DNA from: Streptomyces sp. NBC_00539
GTDB lineage: Bacteria > Actinomycetota > Actinomycetes > Streptomycetales > Streptomycetaceae
NCBI RefSeq assembly: GCF_036346105.1
Contig: NZ_CP107811.1
Coordinates: forward strand, 1 to 64,000
Reading direction: 5' to 3'
DNA length: 64,000 nt
The position numbers and the translations under genes were made by a program. How positions within the stretch are numbered: the first letter of the stretch is position 1; the number at the start of each line of letters is the position of its first letter. The notes under the pieces were generated by a model. The model was not told the origin of the DNA, searched no databases, and saw nothing but the letters and a program-made list of their open reading frames with translations. Positions 8,457 through 15,891 of the stretch are shown here, in pieces.

Positions 8457-9359
8457 GTGGCGCCGGACACGGTGAGCCTGCGGTACTTCCTGGTGCTGGC
8501 ACAGGAGTTGAACTTCACCCGCGCGGCCGCACGGATCGGTATCGCACAGCCCGCACTCAGCGCCCGGATGCGCCGATTGGAGGCGGAACTCGGTACGGCC
8601 CTGCTGGTCCGCAACACGCGTAGCGTCGTATTGACCACGGCCGGTGCGGCTTTGGCGGAGTCCGCGCCGCCCGCGCTGGCGGCGCTGGACCGGGCATGGG
8701 ACACCGCCCGGAGCGCGGCGGCCGGTGAACTGGGCACGCTGCGCATCGGATACAGCCTCAGCGCCGGGGCCGAGACGGCACCGGCCCTGGTGGACAGGCT
8801 GATTCGCGGCAACAGCGGACTCAAGGTCGGCGCGGTCCCGATGGCGACACCGGAGATCTCCCCCGCAGTCGCCGACGGCCGCATCGATGCCGGGATCACC
8901 CGCGGTGAACAGCCGGGCCGTGGCGTGCGCCGGTTCCTGCTGCGGCGTGCGCGCATCGGGGTCCAGCTGGCGCAGCACCATCCGCTGGCCGAACACCTGG
9001 AGATCGAGATCGCCGACGCGGCCGCGTATCCGCTGCGACTCCCGGACCGTGCGGCCAACCCCGTGATCCACGATCAGCTGTCCGCACTGTTCCGAGACAC
9101 CCGACCACACCCCCGATTCCACACGCCCGCAGTCTCTTTCGACATGTCTCAGCGCGACCTGCGCGACGGGGTCACCCTCGCCCCGGCCGGAGAAGCCGCG
9201 GCCACGGCACAACCGGCCGGTCTCACCTGGCGACCGCTGCGAGGCGCGCCCAGCCTGACGATCCACCTGGTCCTCCCACGCGAGCAGTCGCCGCTACACC
9301 GCCGCATCCGTGCCGTCGCCAAAACCCTGGCGCACGAGCTGCACTGGCTGCCGGACTGA
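8457..9359 (+). CDS. LysR family transcriptional regulator
   Basis: A 300-residue LysR regulator. The winged helix-turn-helix is at residues about 5-60 (LRYFLVLAQELNFTRAAARI, then QPALSARMRRLEAELGT), followed by the linker helix and a substrate-binding domain opening with LGTLRIGYSLS. GTG 8457 is preferred because GGGAGGG precedes it; the upstream in-frame ATG lies 25 codons earlier without a site. Length is normal. It is divergent from the DUF1330 gene and probably controls it together with itself. The inducer cannot be predicted. Confidence 0.9.
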   Translation: MAPDTVSLRYFLVLAQELNFTRAAARIGIAQPALSARMRRLEAELGTALLVRNTRSVVLTTAGAALAESAPPALAALDRAWDTARSAAAGELGTLRIGYSLSAGAETAPALVDRLIRGNSGLKVGAVPMATPEISPAVADGRIDAGITRGEQPGRGVRRFLLRRARIGVQLAQHHPLAEHLEIEIADAAAYPLRLPDRAANPVIHDQLSALFRDTRPHPRFHTPAVSFDMSQRDLRDGVTLAPAGEAAATAQPAGLTWRPLRGAPSLTIHLVLPREQSPLHRRIRAVAKTLAHELHWLPD

Positions 9360-9689
9360 CGCGCAAGAGGTCAAGCGAGACAGGCGCCTGCGGTGTCGAG
9401 GCCGAAGACCTTGCGCCCGGCGGACTTCGCGGTGATGACGACGGCGGTCTTGCTGAATGTCCGACACGACCTCGCTACGCCGGCGGATCAGCATCCGATG
9501 ATGGCCCCGGGTCCGGTCCGAGTCGTACACCGCGGCGACGTCCTCGCCCAGCCCGAGATCTCGGCGGATACCGCGCCTTCGCCGACACCGAACCGGACAA
9601 GCACGGGTAACCGGCGGGAACGCCCGCCGTCAACGGCGTCCATGACGTCGGTCAATGCTTAACGCCAACCACTGTTCCATTGCTCCCCG
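9360..9689. other. No confident gene; possible decayed gene end
   Basis: No frame stands out on either strand. A minus-strand stretch near 9375-9480 reads like a protein C-terminus (AVVITAKSAGRKVFGLD, then a stop), but nothing upstream supports a full gene and I cannot name a family. Confidence 0.3.
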
Positions 9690-9800
9690 AGGCCGGAAAT
9701 GGCCACGCTCCTGAGACAGAAGCATGGCCATCGGCGTGAGAATGAGCAGAGAGCGGCAGGCCACAGCGTCGGCATGTGACGCGCGTTCTGAGATCCCACA
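9690..9800. repeat. Right-end-like remnant of a second transposon copy
   Basis: Sites of the same family as the next element (CCTGAGACAG, GGCGTGAGAATGAG) end in GAGATCCCACA at 9800. That terminal word is the same as the right tip at 12015 (GAGATCCCACA). Five bases (TGAGC) separate it from a left tip at 9806. I read it as the abandoned right end of another copy placed next to the element downstream. Confidence 0.5.
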
Positions 9801-9805
9801 TGAGC

Positions 9806-9905
9806 TGTGTAGGTTCTCACTTCTCGTGTCGGAATCTCACGGCCGATGCCGGATCTAGTTCGGATCCGACATCCGTCGTGAGATTCGCAGGTCGACATGA
9901 GGCCC
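9806..9905. repeat. Left-end site cluster of the cargo-only element
   Basis: TGTGTAGGTTCTCAC, CTCGTGTCGGAATCTCAC and CGTGAGATTCGCAGGTCGAC occur within 100 bases. The last is nearly repeated at the other end (CGTGAGACTCCGCAGGTCAG near 11865). Confidence 0.55.
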
Positions 9906-9996
9906 TTGTGTGGTGCGCAGCTTCCGGGTGGACCCCGACAGAAGAGTGCTGCAAGGAATTCGACTTGCCATGCCGTGTGACGGCGCCGGAAGCGGC

Positions 9997-10890
9997 TCAG
10001 ATGACCAAGACTCGGCGCCCGCGCGTGTGACCGGCGTGGCTGTCGATGTGGGCCGCCGCGGCCTCGGCTAGCGAGTATGACTTCTCGACCGGGATGTGGA
10101 GCTGGCCCCGCGAGATCAGGTCGACGGCCTCGGCGAGCGCCGCCGACACGCTTCCGGCCACGCCCGAGAACCGGACACCGAACTCCGGCGCACCGAGATC
10201 GGCGATGGAGACGACCTTCTCCGGACTCCCGGTCAGCTCGACCAGCTCGCGGATCACGCCCGAACCAGCCAGATCGAGAGCCGCGTCGACGTCGCCGAGC
10301 CGCCGAACCCGCTCGCCCCAGCCATCGCCGTACGTCGTGGCGACGGCACCAAGCCTGCCCAGATACTCCTGGTTCGCGGCACCGGCCGTGCCGATCACCG
10401 TGATGCCGCGGTCGCGGGCGATCTGCAGCACCGCCGATCCGACTCCCCCGGACGCGCCGCTGACCAGGAGCGTCTGCCCGGGCCGCACACCGACCTCGTG
10501 GATGACGCGCAGCGCGGTCTCCACCACGGAGGGGTACCCGGCCGCCTCCTCGAACGTCAGCCCCTCGGGCATCCGGGCCCAGGCCGACAGTACGGCGAAC
10601 TCGGCGTAAGTGCTGGAGCCCTCGCCGAACACCCGATCACCGACCTCGACCCCTACGACTCCCTCGCCTACCTCGTCCACCACCCCGGCGGCGTCCAGCC
10701 CGACCCCGGAGGGCAACTCGATCGGATGGGCCCCCAGGACCTGGCCTTCACGAATCCTCCAGTCGACGGGATTCACGCCCGCCGCCCGCACGGCGATGCG
10801 TATCCGGCCGGAGCCCGCGTGGGGCTCCTCGGCATCAACGAGTTGCAGAACGTCCGGACCGCCGAACTCGGCGAAGCTCACTTTCTTCAT
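9997..10890 (-). CDS. NADP-dependent quinone oxidoreductase-type protein
   Basis: A 297-residue medium-chain reductase. The N-terminal GroES-like fold has PDVLQLVDAEEPHAGSG and AGVNPVDWRIREGQ. The nucleotide-binding Rossmann domain has VSGASGGVGSAVLQIARDRG near residue 140. Zinc ligands of the alcohol dehydrogenase branch are absent, which fits the quinone oxidoreductase subgroup that reduces quinones or alpha,beta-unsaturated carbonyls with NADPH. The end (HTRGRRVLVI) is typical. It is divergent from a TetR gene 70 bases away, and both sit inside an element lacking a transposase. The TetR protein probably represses it until a reactive carbonyl or quinone ligand appears. Confidence 0.88.
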   Translation of the reverse strand: MKKVSFAEFGGPDVLQLVDAEEPHAGSGRIRIAVRAAGVNPVDWRIREGQVLGAHPIELPSGVGLDAAGVVDEVGEGVVGVEVGDRVFGEGSSTYAEFAVLSAWARMPEGLTFEEAAGYPSVVETALRVIHEVGVRPGQTLLVSGASGGVGSAVLQIARDRGITVIGTAGAANQEYLGRLGAVATTYGDGWGERVRRLGDVDAALDLAGSGVIRELVELTGSPEKVVSIADLGAPEFGVRFSGVAGSVSAALAEAVDLISRGQLHIPVEKSYSLAEAAAAHIDSHAGHTRGRRVLVI

Positions 10891-10907
10891 GCCGCCGAAC
10901 GTAACAC

Positions 10908-10933
10908 TAACCGATAGCTTTTCATAACGGTTA
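10908..10933. promoter_or_regulatory. Candidate TetR operator between divergent genes
   Basis: TAACCG at 10908-10913 and its reverse complement CGGTTA at 10928-10933 are separated by 14 AT-rich bases, midway between the oxidoreductase and TetR starts. Spacing and location suit a TetR dimer site that controls both promoters. Confidence 0.55.
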
Positions 10934-10960
10934 CTCTTTCATACCTGCTAGCCTACGGCC

Positions 10961-11581
10961 ATGACCGTGCAGTCCGGACGCCGTGAGCGCAAGAAGGCCG
11001 CGACCCGCCAGAAGATCGCCGACACCGCGCTGCGGCTCTTCCTGAAACGCGGTTACGACGCGGTGGGCATCCGTGACGTGGCCGCCGAGGCCGACGTGGC
11101 CGTCACCACGCTCTTCTCCCACTTCGCCTCGAAAGAGGCCCTGGTGTTCGAGCAGGACGAGGACTTCGAGCAGCGCCTCACGCAGGCGGTCACCGGCCGG
11201 GCGCCGCACGAGCCGCTCATCCCCGCCCTGCGCCGCGAAATCCTGGCCCTGGTGCGGCACTGCACCGCGGACAGCGCCGCCCCGATCTGGCGCATGATCG
11301 ACGAGTCTCCCGCCCTGCGGAAGTACGACGAGTCGCTCCGCCTACGCCACGCGGACGCCCTGGCCACGGCCATCGCCGCCGATCCTGACCTGACCCGGAG
11401 CGAAACCGCCGCCCGCACCATCGCGAGGTTCGTGATCGACGCCTACTCGCTGGCCCGCGAAGCGGCCGACCCGCAGGCCGCCCTGGACGAGATCTTCCAA
11501 ATGATCGAGGCGGCGTGGAAGGTCACCTGCCCGTCTGCAAGCGGTCACCCGGGTTCCGATGGGCCGCGGCCGCGGGTGTGA
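10961..11581 (+). CDS. TetR family transcriptional regulator
   Basis: A 206-residue TetR regulator. The DNA-binding domain occupies residues 8-60: RERKKAATRQKIADTALRLF, then GIRDVAAEADVAVTTLFSHF with recognition helix ADVAVTTLFSHFASKEAL. The C-terminal domain (residues 65-195) is helical and lacks an obvious ligand signature, resembling the TetR C-terminal class that controls divergent oxidoreductases in Streptomyces. ATG 10961 follows an AT-rich spacer without a strong Shine-Dalgarno, so it may be leaderless or weakly translated. It probably represses itself and the oxidoreductase through the inverted repeat at 10908-10933. Confidence 0.9.
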   Translation: MTVQSGRRERKKAATRQKIADTALRLFLKRGYDAVGIRDVAAEADVAVTTLFSHFASKEALVFEQDEDFEQRLTQAVTGRAPHEPLIPALRREILALVRHCTADSAAPIWRMIDESPALRKYDESLRLRHADALATAIAADPDLTRSETAARTIARFVIDAYSLAREAADPQAALDEIFQMIEAAWKVTCPSASGHPGSDGPRPRV

Positions 11582-11714
11582 GACGGTGTCGCTTACCACG
11601 GCGAGGTACGAAGTTGGCGTCGCCGCGGTAAGCGACGAGAACTGCTCGAACTCGTTATTGGCCTATGACGCGGTGGTCGCCACAAGGGGCGCCGAGGAAA
11701 CGATACGAAGCCGA

Positions 11715-12015
11715 GACACCGAGCGTCCGACACGACGTGAGACAGCGGACAGACCCGCTGCTTGCGGGACCGATGTCCGACACGAGCCGCGAGACCCTAC
11801 AAGCTGTGTCGGGTCTTACGAACCGTGTCCTAGTCTCACCGCCAATGTCCTACCGGTGTCCGCTCGTGAGACTCCGCAGGTCAGCGGATTGCAGTTCGCG
11901 GCCGTTCCGAGGATTGGACACGATCGTGAGACTGAGCGGTTGGACACGGCGTGAGACACCGCAAGAAGTCCCAGGTCACAGGGTCGCCGTAGGACACGAG
12001 CGGCGAGATCCCACA
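11715..12015. repeat. Right-end site cluster of the cargo-only element
   Basis: At least seven copies of GGACACGNNCGTGAGAC-type sites in both orientations, for example CCGACACGACGTGAGAC near 11730, GGACACGATCGTGAGAC near 11918 and TGGACACGGCGTGAGAC near 11941. The array ends in GAGATCCCACA at 12015. Spacing is irregular, 20-60 bases. Confidence 0.65.
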
Positions 12016-12057
12016 GCCAGCCACGTGACGGCCAAGGCCCTGGGGCGTTGCTCTGGC

Positions 12058-12147
12058 ATGGACGAAGACTTCCTCGGAGCGCTCGTCGATGCCGTGACCG
12101 AGACCCGACTCAAGCTGCTGACCGAGGACGAGGCCAGAGCGGTCCGA
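12058..12147 (+). pseudogene. 5' fragment of a small conserved gene (copy at 42511)
   Basis: The frame MDEDFLGALVDAV, then RLKLLTEDEARAV, matches the start of the gene at 42511 almost base for base and then diverges at 12147. It runs on without similarity to a stop at 12216. The fragment sits immediately outside the right tip of the cargo-only element. Confidence 0.6.
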
Positions 12148-12181
12148 CTCCCTGCCTCACCAACAGGGACTGCAGCGCTGG

Positions 12182-12601
12182 TTACCTCACCTCCACCGTG
12201 GCCTTCCACGGCGTGACCACGAGAGGGCAGATGCGGCCCGGGCCGGGGCGGCAGTGCCGCTGGGCGCTGAGGGTGGCAGTGCCGTCCTTCTCGGCATGGA
12301 AACGGGCCGTGGCGGAGCCCGTCGGGGTCGTACGGCCTCCGGTCCGCCGAAGGACGGTGGAGTCGCCGGACACCGGAATACTCCAGCTGTAGGTGAGTCC
12401 GTTTCCGCGATAGCCGGTGAGGTCGACCTTGACCTCGTCCCCGGCATGCGCGGACACGGTCCGGCCGTTGTCCGCGTTGGTGAGCACGACGTGCGCGGCC
12501 CGCACGAGCTGGGCGGCCGCGCACACGGGGGCACAAAACGCCAGCATTGTCAGTGCCAGTGTCGAGCCCAGTGGGGCAGCAGAACGCTTACGTGTCTTCA
12601 T
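12182..12601 (-). CDS. Secreted protein, possible I42 (chagasin-like) protease inhibitor
   Basis: A 139-residue exported protein. Residues 1-33 are a signal peptide (MKTRKRSAAPLGSTLALTML, then AFCAPVCAAAQ). The mature part begins with an Ig-like strand pattern: NADNGRTVSAHAGDEVKVDL and GNGLTYSWSIP. Chagasin-family inhibitors have the same order, with loops NPTTGY, GxG and RPW; here only the general pattern is visible, not clear loop residues, so the inhibitor call is tentative. ATG 12601 follows AGAAGG. Two Cys near the end (RHCRPGPGRICP) could form a disulphide. Confidence 0.65.
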   Translation of the reverse strand: MKTRKRSAAPLGSTLALTMLAFCAPVCAAAQLVRAAHVVLTNADNGRTVSAHAGDEVKVDLTGYRGNGLTYSWSIPVSGDSTVLRRTGGRTTPTGSATARFHAEKDGTATLSAQRHCRPGPGRICPLVVTPWKATVEVR

Positions 12602-12703
12602 GAATCCTTCTCATGTCTGCGAATTCCTCCCGGCGAACCAACTTGCTTGCGGTGCGCAGCGGGCGGCAACGGCACATCCGGCGCCGCCCACGGAAGGTGG
12701 ATG

Positions 12704-13419
12704 TCAGGACGCGGGTTCGTAGACGACCGTGGTCGTCGGGCAGTCCTCTGCAAGGCCGAGGAGCGCCTGGCGCTCGGCCTCGTCCACCGCCAGGTCCCAG
12801 CGCAGCTTCGTGCCCACCCACGTCGCGGCGTAGGTGCAGTGGTACGAGCCGTCCGAAGGCAGCCATTCCTCCGGGTCCTTGTCCGCCTTCGACCTGTTCG
12901 AAGCAGCCGAGACTGCGATCAACGTGTCCGGAGATCCCTGGTCGTTCGCGTACGCCTCGCGCCGCGCCGCACTCCACGGCGTCCGCTCAGAGTCGAAAAC
13001 TTCTGCGAGCGGGACGAAATGGTCGACGTCGAGGCGCGCGGCGTCGGTGACGACCAGGTCGTCGTACGCGCTGCGCCACGACCCGCCCGACAGCTTGCAG
13101 CCCGTCGCGACCTGCGGCGCCTCGACCGCCTCAGACAAGATCGCCTCTTTGCGGGTGTCGCAACCGTCGCTCGCGCTGAGGCCGCGGTTCAGAGGTCTCG
13201 CTTGTAGCCCTCCCGGTGCTCCTCCGCGACCGGAAGCCGGTCGATCGCCTCGAACAACGACAACGGCGCCCGCACACCCGCCGCGCCGGACACACCAGGC
13301 GCTCCCGGGGCGAAGGCGCCGCCGGCCGCCGCGGCCGGAAAGCCGGCGGCGTGGGAGGCGGGGGCGGTGGACAGCAGGGGCAGGACGGCGAGAGCGAGCG
13401 CGGGCAGCCCGCGCCGCAT
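12704..13419 (-). pseudogene. Secreted HNH endonuclease (GmrSD C-terminal/DUF1524 type), frameshifted
   Basis: The N-terminal half starts at ATG 13419 with a signal peptide (MRRGLPALALAVLPLLS) and runs to GYKRDL, where it stops at 13189. The rest continues in another frame: SASDGCDTRKEAIL, then LDVDHFVPLAEV with the DH pair of the HNH fold, and NRSKADKDPEEWLP. Intact actinomycete relatives read GYKRDLFRHWNRGL across the break, so about ten bases are missing near 13199. The nuclease domain itself looks intact. A ten-base deletion is unlikely to be a sequencing slip, so this is called a pseudogene. Confidence 0.75.
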
Positions 13420-13862
13420 CAGGTTCTTGATCACATGAGGGGGTGTAGCGCGCCCGCCACCCACACCGATAGGCCCCAGACCCTCAACTCACCCGGGCGG
13501 ACGGCCTGATTCACCGCAGAAACGACACCGCAACCCCCACCACCACCGCCGGCCCCTCAACCCGCGGCCGCGACCCTCCCCTCCTCGAACCCGGGCAACG
13601 TCCCCCACCGTCACCTCCAGGGCGCAGTCGCTTCAAGCGCAGCGGGTGGCGGAAGACGCCGCCCCGGTCGATGGCGGCGTCGGCGCTGATCTCCGCCAGT
13701 TCCGGGCCTCATCGCGTTCCCGTCAGCTTGTCGCCTGACCCGTCACGTGGAACGGCCGGCGCCGGCACAACCGCTCGCGCCCGGCGGGACGGACACGGAC
13801 GGGAACGTTCACCGCTCTGCCGTCCGTGCCACCACCTCAAGACAGGCCGCTGGGACGCCTTT
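13420..13862. other. Gene-poor stretch with a DNA ligase remnant
   Basis: No complete gene is seen. Positions 13615-13715 carry a ligase fragment described separately. The rest is proline- and arginine-rich in every frame. Confidence 0.4.
13615..13715 (-). pseudogene. Fragment of ATP-dependent DNA ligase C-terminus
   Basis: Translation of the minus strand gives ELAEISADAAIDRGGVFRHP and LRLKRLRP, the last conserved block of the ligase encoded intact at 42774-43805 (ELVAEISADHPIDRGGVWRH). Nucleotide identity to 20970-21060 is obvious by eye. Nothing of the catalytic domain is present here. Confidence 0.65.
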
Positions 13863-14090
13863 CTAGCCCTCCCGGTCATTCCCGGGAGTCAGGTATTCCC
13901 CGAGGTTGTCCCGGGGACCGCACACCCTGTAGGAGCCGCCGTTGCCATTGGGCACCCTGATGCAGACGTAGCCCGGCTGGTCACCCTCGGGGGTGGCCGT
14001 GGGCTCATCTGTTGCGTTGGCCACGCCCGACATTGTCAGGGCTGCCCCGCACACAACCAGGGCCACAAGTGCTCGTTTGGTGTTGTTCAC
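13863..14090 (-). CDS. Small secreted hypothetical protein (75 aa)
   Basis: The protein starts at GTG 14090 (VNNTKRALVALVVCGAALTM) with a typical signal peptide ending at NATDEP. The mature peptide is about 50 residues with two Cys (GYVCIRVPNGNG, YRVCGPRDN) that may pair. I know no family name, but short secreted proteins of this kind are common in Streptomyces. An in-frame ATG further up at 14162 would add 24 residues before the signal peptide and is less likely. Confidence 0.6.
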   Translation of the reverse strand: MNNTKRALVALVVCGAALTMSGVANATDEPTATPEGDQPGYVCIRVPNGNGGSYRVCGPRDNLGEYLTPGNDREG

Positions 14091-14170
14091 ACCCCGCCAA
14101 CAATCTTGACCCACCGAGGTCACGTCCAGCTCACCGGCACCGCCCTGTCGAGCCCGAACCACACCAGCGC

Positions 14171-14353
14171 CTACCCCAAAAGCCTGCCCACGTTGATGTT
14201 CATGCCCTGGAGCTGCGCAAATTGTGGGGCGTGAGCACCCGGCAGGCCCAATGAGATCGGGCCGACGCCCAGACCCGTGTCAGCGCTGGCCGGTACGGCG
14301 AGAGCACCAAAGATCGCGAGAGTTCCGAGGACGACAGCAGCGAGACGACGCAT
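14171..14353 (-). CDS. Small secreted hypothetical protein (60 aa)
   Basis: ATG 14353 opens a signal peptide (MRRLAAVVLGTLAIFGALAV, cleavage after PASA). It is followed by a 33-residue Gly/Leu-rich peptide (TGLGVGPISLGLPG, then MNINVGRLLG). GAAAGG precedes the start. It has no Cys, unlike chaplins, but the hydrophobic Gly-rich nature is similar. It lies 80 bases upstream of the other small secreted gene on the same strand; both may be expressed together. Confidence 0.6.
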   Translation of the reverse strand: MRRLAAVVLGTLAIFGALAVPASADTGLGVGPISLGLPGAHAPQFAQLQGMNINVGRLLG

Positions 14354-14468
14354 GGCGGCCTTTCCTGTAGTGCAGTCGATTCCCTCGCAGAACTTCCCGG
14401 CCTTCTCCCACAACACTCGTCCTGTCACCCGTCTGCGCCTACGCCACCCCATGGGGAGATGAACCCCT

Positions 14469-14499
14469 GGCTTTGTTCACGAGTCTCGTGAACAAAGCC
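14469..14499. terminator. Perfect hairpin, 14-bp arms
   Basis: GGCTTTGTTCACGA, loop GTC, then its exact reverse complement. There is no T-run on either side. It could terminate transcription arriving from the right or be a palindromic relic at a junction, since duplicated sequence begins at 14500. Confidence 0.5.
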
Positions 14500-14690
14500 A
14501 CCCACCGGAAAAGCACAGCTTGACCCTGCGCATGCTCCTCGCGGAGATCCAGGACTGAACTACCGGGGGACGGTCACCGTGACCGTCCCCCACCACGCCG
14601 GCGGGTCAACGGCCCGTCGTTACCACCCTGCCCCCGGCCAGGAGTGTGCAGCGGATTCCGCCTCCGGGATGCCACTCCATCACCGGCGAG
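14500..14690. repeat. Partial duplicate of 19155-19345
   Basis: About 190 bases match 19155-19345 closely, including GGAAAAGCACAGC, GCCGGCGGGTCAACGGCC and the block coding for EWHPGGGIRCTLLAG on the minus strand. The copy therefore holds the last codons of two genes present at the second site (a TPR-type remnant and the DNA-binding protein at 19260). Similarity ends abruptly at about 14690, where the helicase fragment begins. Confidence 0.75.
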
Positions 14691-14932
14691 CGAGCACGAC
14701 ATCCAAGTCCGGGCAGGGCGCTGAAGCGTTCCACAAGGGCCTGCAAGCGCTCGCCCGGTACGTCGCCCGCGAAGGCACCACTACGGTCCCCCGAACGCAC
14801 ACCGAAACACTCCCCGACGGCACCACACACCGCACCGGAATCTGGATCATGAACCAGAAGACCCGGCGCGACCGACTCCACCCGGCGCAACTCGCAGCCC
14901 TCGCCGAACTCGGCGTGGACTGGGCCCGGTAG
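14691..14932 (+). pseudogene. C-terminal helicase-associated domain fragment
   Basis: About 80 residues of a helicase-associated domain: EAFHKGLQALARYVAREGTT, then WIMNQKTRRDRLHPAQLAAL and ELGVDWAR at the end. This domain repeats at the C-terminus of large helicase-like proteins found near Streptomyces telomeres. The helicase motor is absent and the 5' side is replaced by duplicated DNA, so it is a remnant. A second remnant is at 33200-33722. Confidence 0.7.
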
Positions 14933-14937
14933 CGGGC

Positions 14938-14968
14938 GGGCACTGTTCCAGATTATGGAACAGTGCCC
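14938..14968. terminator. Perfect hairpin terminator candidate, 13-bp arms
   Basis: GGGCACTGTTCCA, loop GATTA, then the exact reverse complement, beginning six bases after the helicase-remnant stop. There is no T-tract, which is usual for Streptomyces terminators. Confidence 0.65.
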
Positions 14969-15015
14969 GGCACGCACGCCGGTCATCGGTCCGACGCGCT
15001 GGCCCGAGGGGTTGC

Positions 15016-15130
15016 TCAGGCCTGGCCGGTCTCGAAGCGGCTGACGTGCCCGTCGGTCACCTCGAAGCGCCAGGCGGTGCGCATCTCACCCCAGGTGTCA
15101 TTGCGGTACTCGACGATCAGGAGTCTCCGG
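15016..15130 (-). pseudogene. C-terminal fragment, SnoaL/NTF2-like protein
   Basis: The minus strand reads LLIVEYRNDTWGEMRTAWRF, then EVTDGHVSRFETGQA and a stop. This is the closing beta-sheet pattern of a nuclear transport factor 2-like protein. Upstream similarity stops at about 15130, at a join with another remnant. Confidence 0.5.
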
Positions 15131-15141
15131 CCGGGTGGGCG

Positions 15142-15424
15142 CCTGACCGCCGTGCCGCGAGGTCTGCCCCTCCCACAACGCCCGCATCATCGACCTAATC
15201 GGCGCGATGGGGTCGCCGCCGGCAGGCGTGGACATCACGGTGCCGAACTTGCGCCGGGCGTTCCTGATCTCGCCGAGCATGGTGCCCAGCGTGGCCTTGA
15301 CGTTGTTCGCCTCGATGACGGCGTGCGCTGCGGCCTCGGCCGCCTTGATGGCCTCGCTGTACGCGCGCACCGGATCCGGGCTGCGCGCGTACGCCGCCTG
15401 CCAGGCCGTGGCGAGGTGGTCGGC
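15142..15424 (-). pseudogene. Fragment resembling the C-terminus of an abortive-infection-type protein
   Basis: DPVRAYSEAIKAAEAAAHAV, then NNVKATLGTMLGEI and MMRALWEGQTSRHGG resemble the C-terminal helical domain seen in several actinomycete proteins, some annotated as abortive infection. It is cut on the C-terminal side by the NTF2-like fragment and upstream passes into Pro/Arg-rich sequence. I can support only the fragment, not a function. Confidence 0.4.
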
Positions 15425-15891
15425 GGCTGATCCTGCGGCCGGCATGGCGGCCGCGTCGGCCCGTCCCGCCCCCCGCGGCCCGCAAGGCGTCCGGCGGAAC
15501 TCAGCCCGCCCGGCGGGCTCCCGACCGCAAGGCTGAGAGCCCGGTACGGCCGCGCCGCACGGCCCCGCCCCGGCCTGCCGTACGCCCCGCCGCCAAACCC
15601 AAACCCAGGAAGGGTGAAGCGGCCGAACCGTAGCAACGCCCCGCACCGTCCGGTGCGAGCCCCGGGGGCGGGGACTGCGGACATGACGGAGCTGTGCCAG
15701 GCAGCCCACGGCGTCACCATCGCGACGCTGTGTCACCATGCCTACGGCTGACCGGCCGGTCCGGAAACCCGCTGCCTACCAGGACGTTCAAAAGGCGGGC
15801 AGTCGGCGCCGCGGGGCACGGGGCGCCGGGTGCAGATCGTGGCCAGTGCGGCGCGGTGGCGCCTGCCTGGGGCCTGCCGTCTGCTGCAGTG
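15425..15891. other. No gene seen
   Basis: GC-rich sequence with only shadow frames. GTGTCACCATG near 15729 faintly resembles the TGTCAGTG words at 17524-17700. Confidence 0.35.

Larger units (their letters stand above)
9806..12015. mobile_element. Cargo-only element with Tn7-like ends, carrying oxidoreductase and TetR
   Basis: The left tip at 9806 reads TGTGTAGGTTCTCAC followed by CTCGTGTC. The right tip, read inward from 12015, is TGTGGGATCTCGCC followed by CTCGTGTCC. Inside each end are further sites of the form GGACACGNNCGTGAGAC: three or more at 9806-9905 and at least seven at 11715-12015. Only two genes lie between, an oxidoreductase and a divergent TetR regulator; there is no transposase. 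The flanking five bases differ (TGAGC left, GCCAG right), so no target duplication is proved. I infer a non-autonomous Tn7-type element moved in trans. Shared ends and site clusters are seen directly; mobility is inferred. Confidence 0.6.

Noticed and set aside
9393-9662. Possible 89-residue gene after the LysR regulator
   Set aside because: No start signal and low-complexity composition. It reads more like the opposite strand of a decayed gene.
12182-12601. Fusion of the MDEDFL fragment with the overlapping minus-strand secreted protein
   Set aside because: They are on opposite strands; the plus frame simply runs on past the truncated homology to a chance stop.
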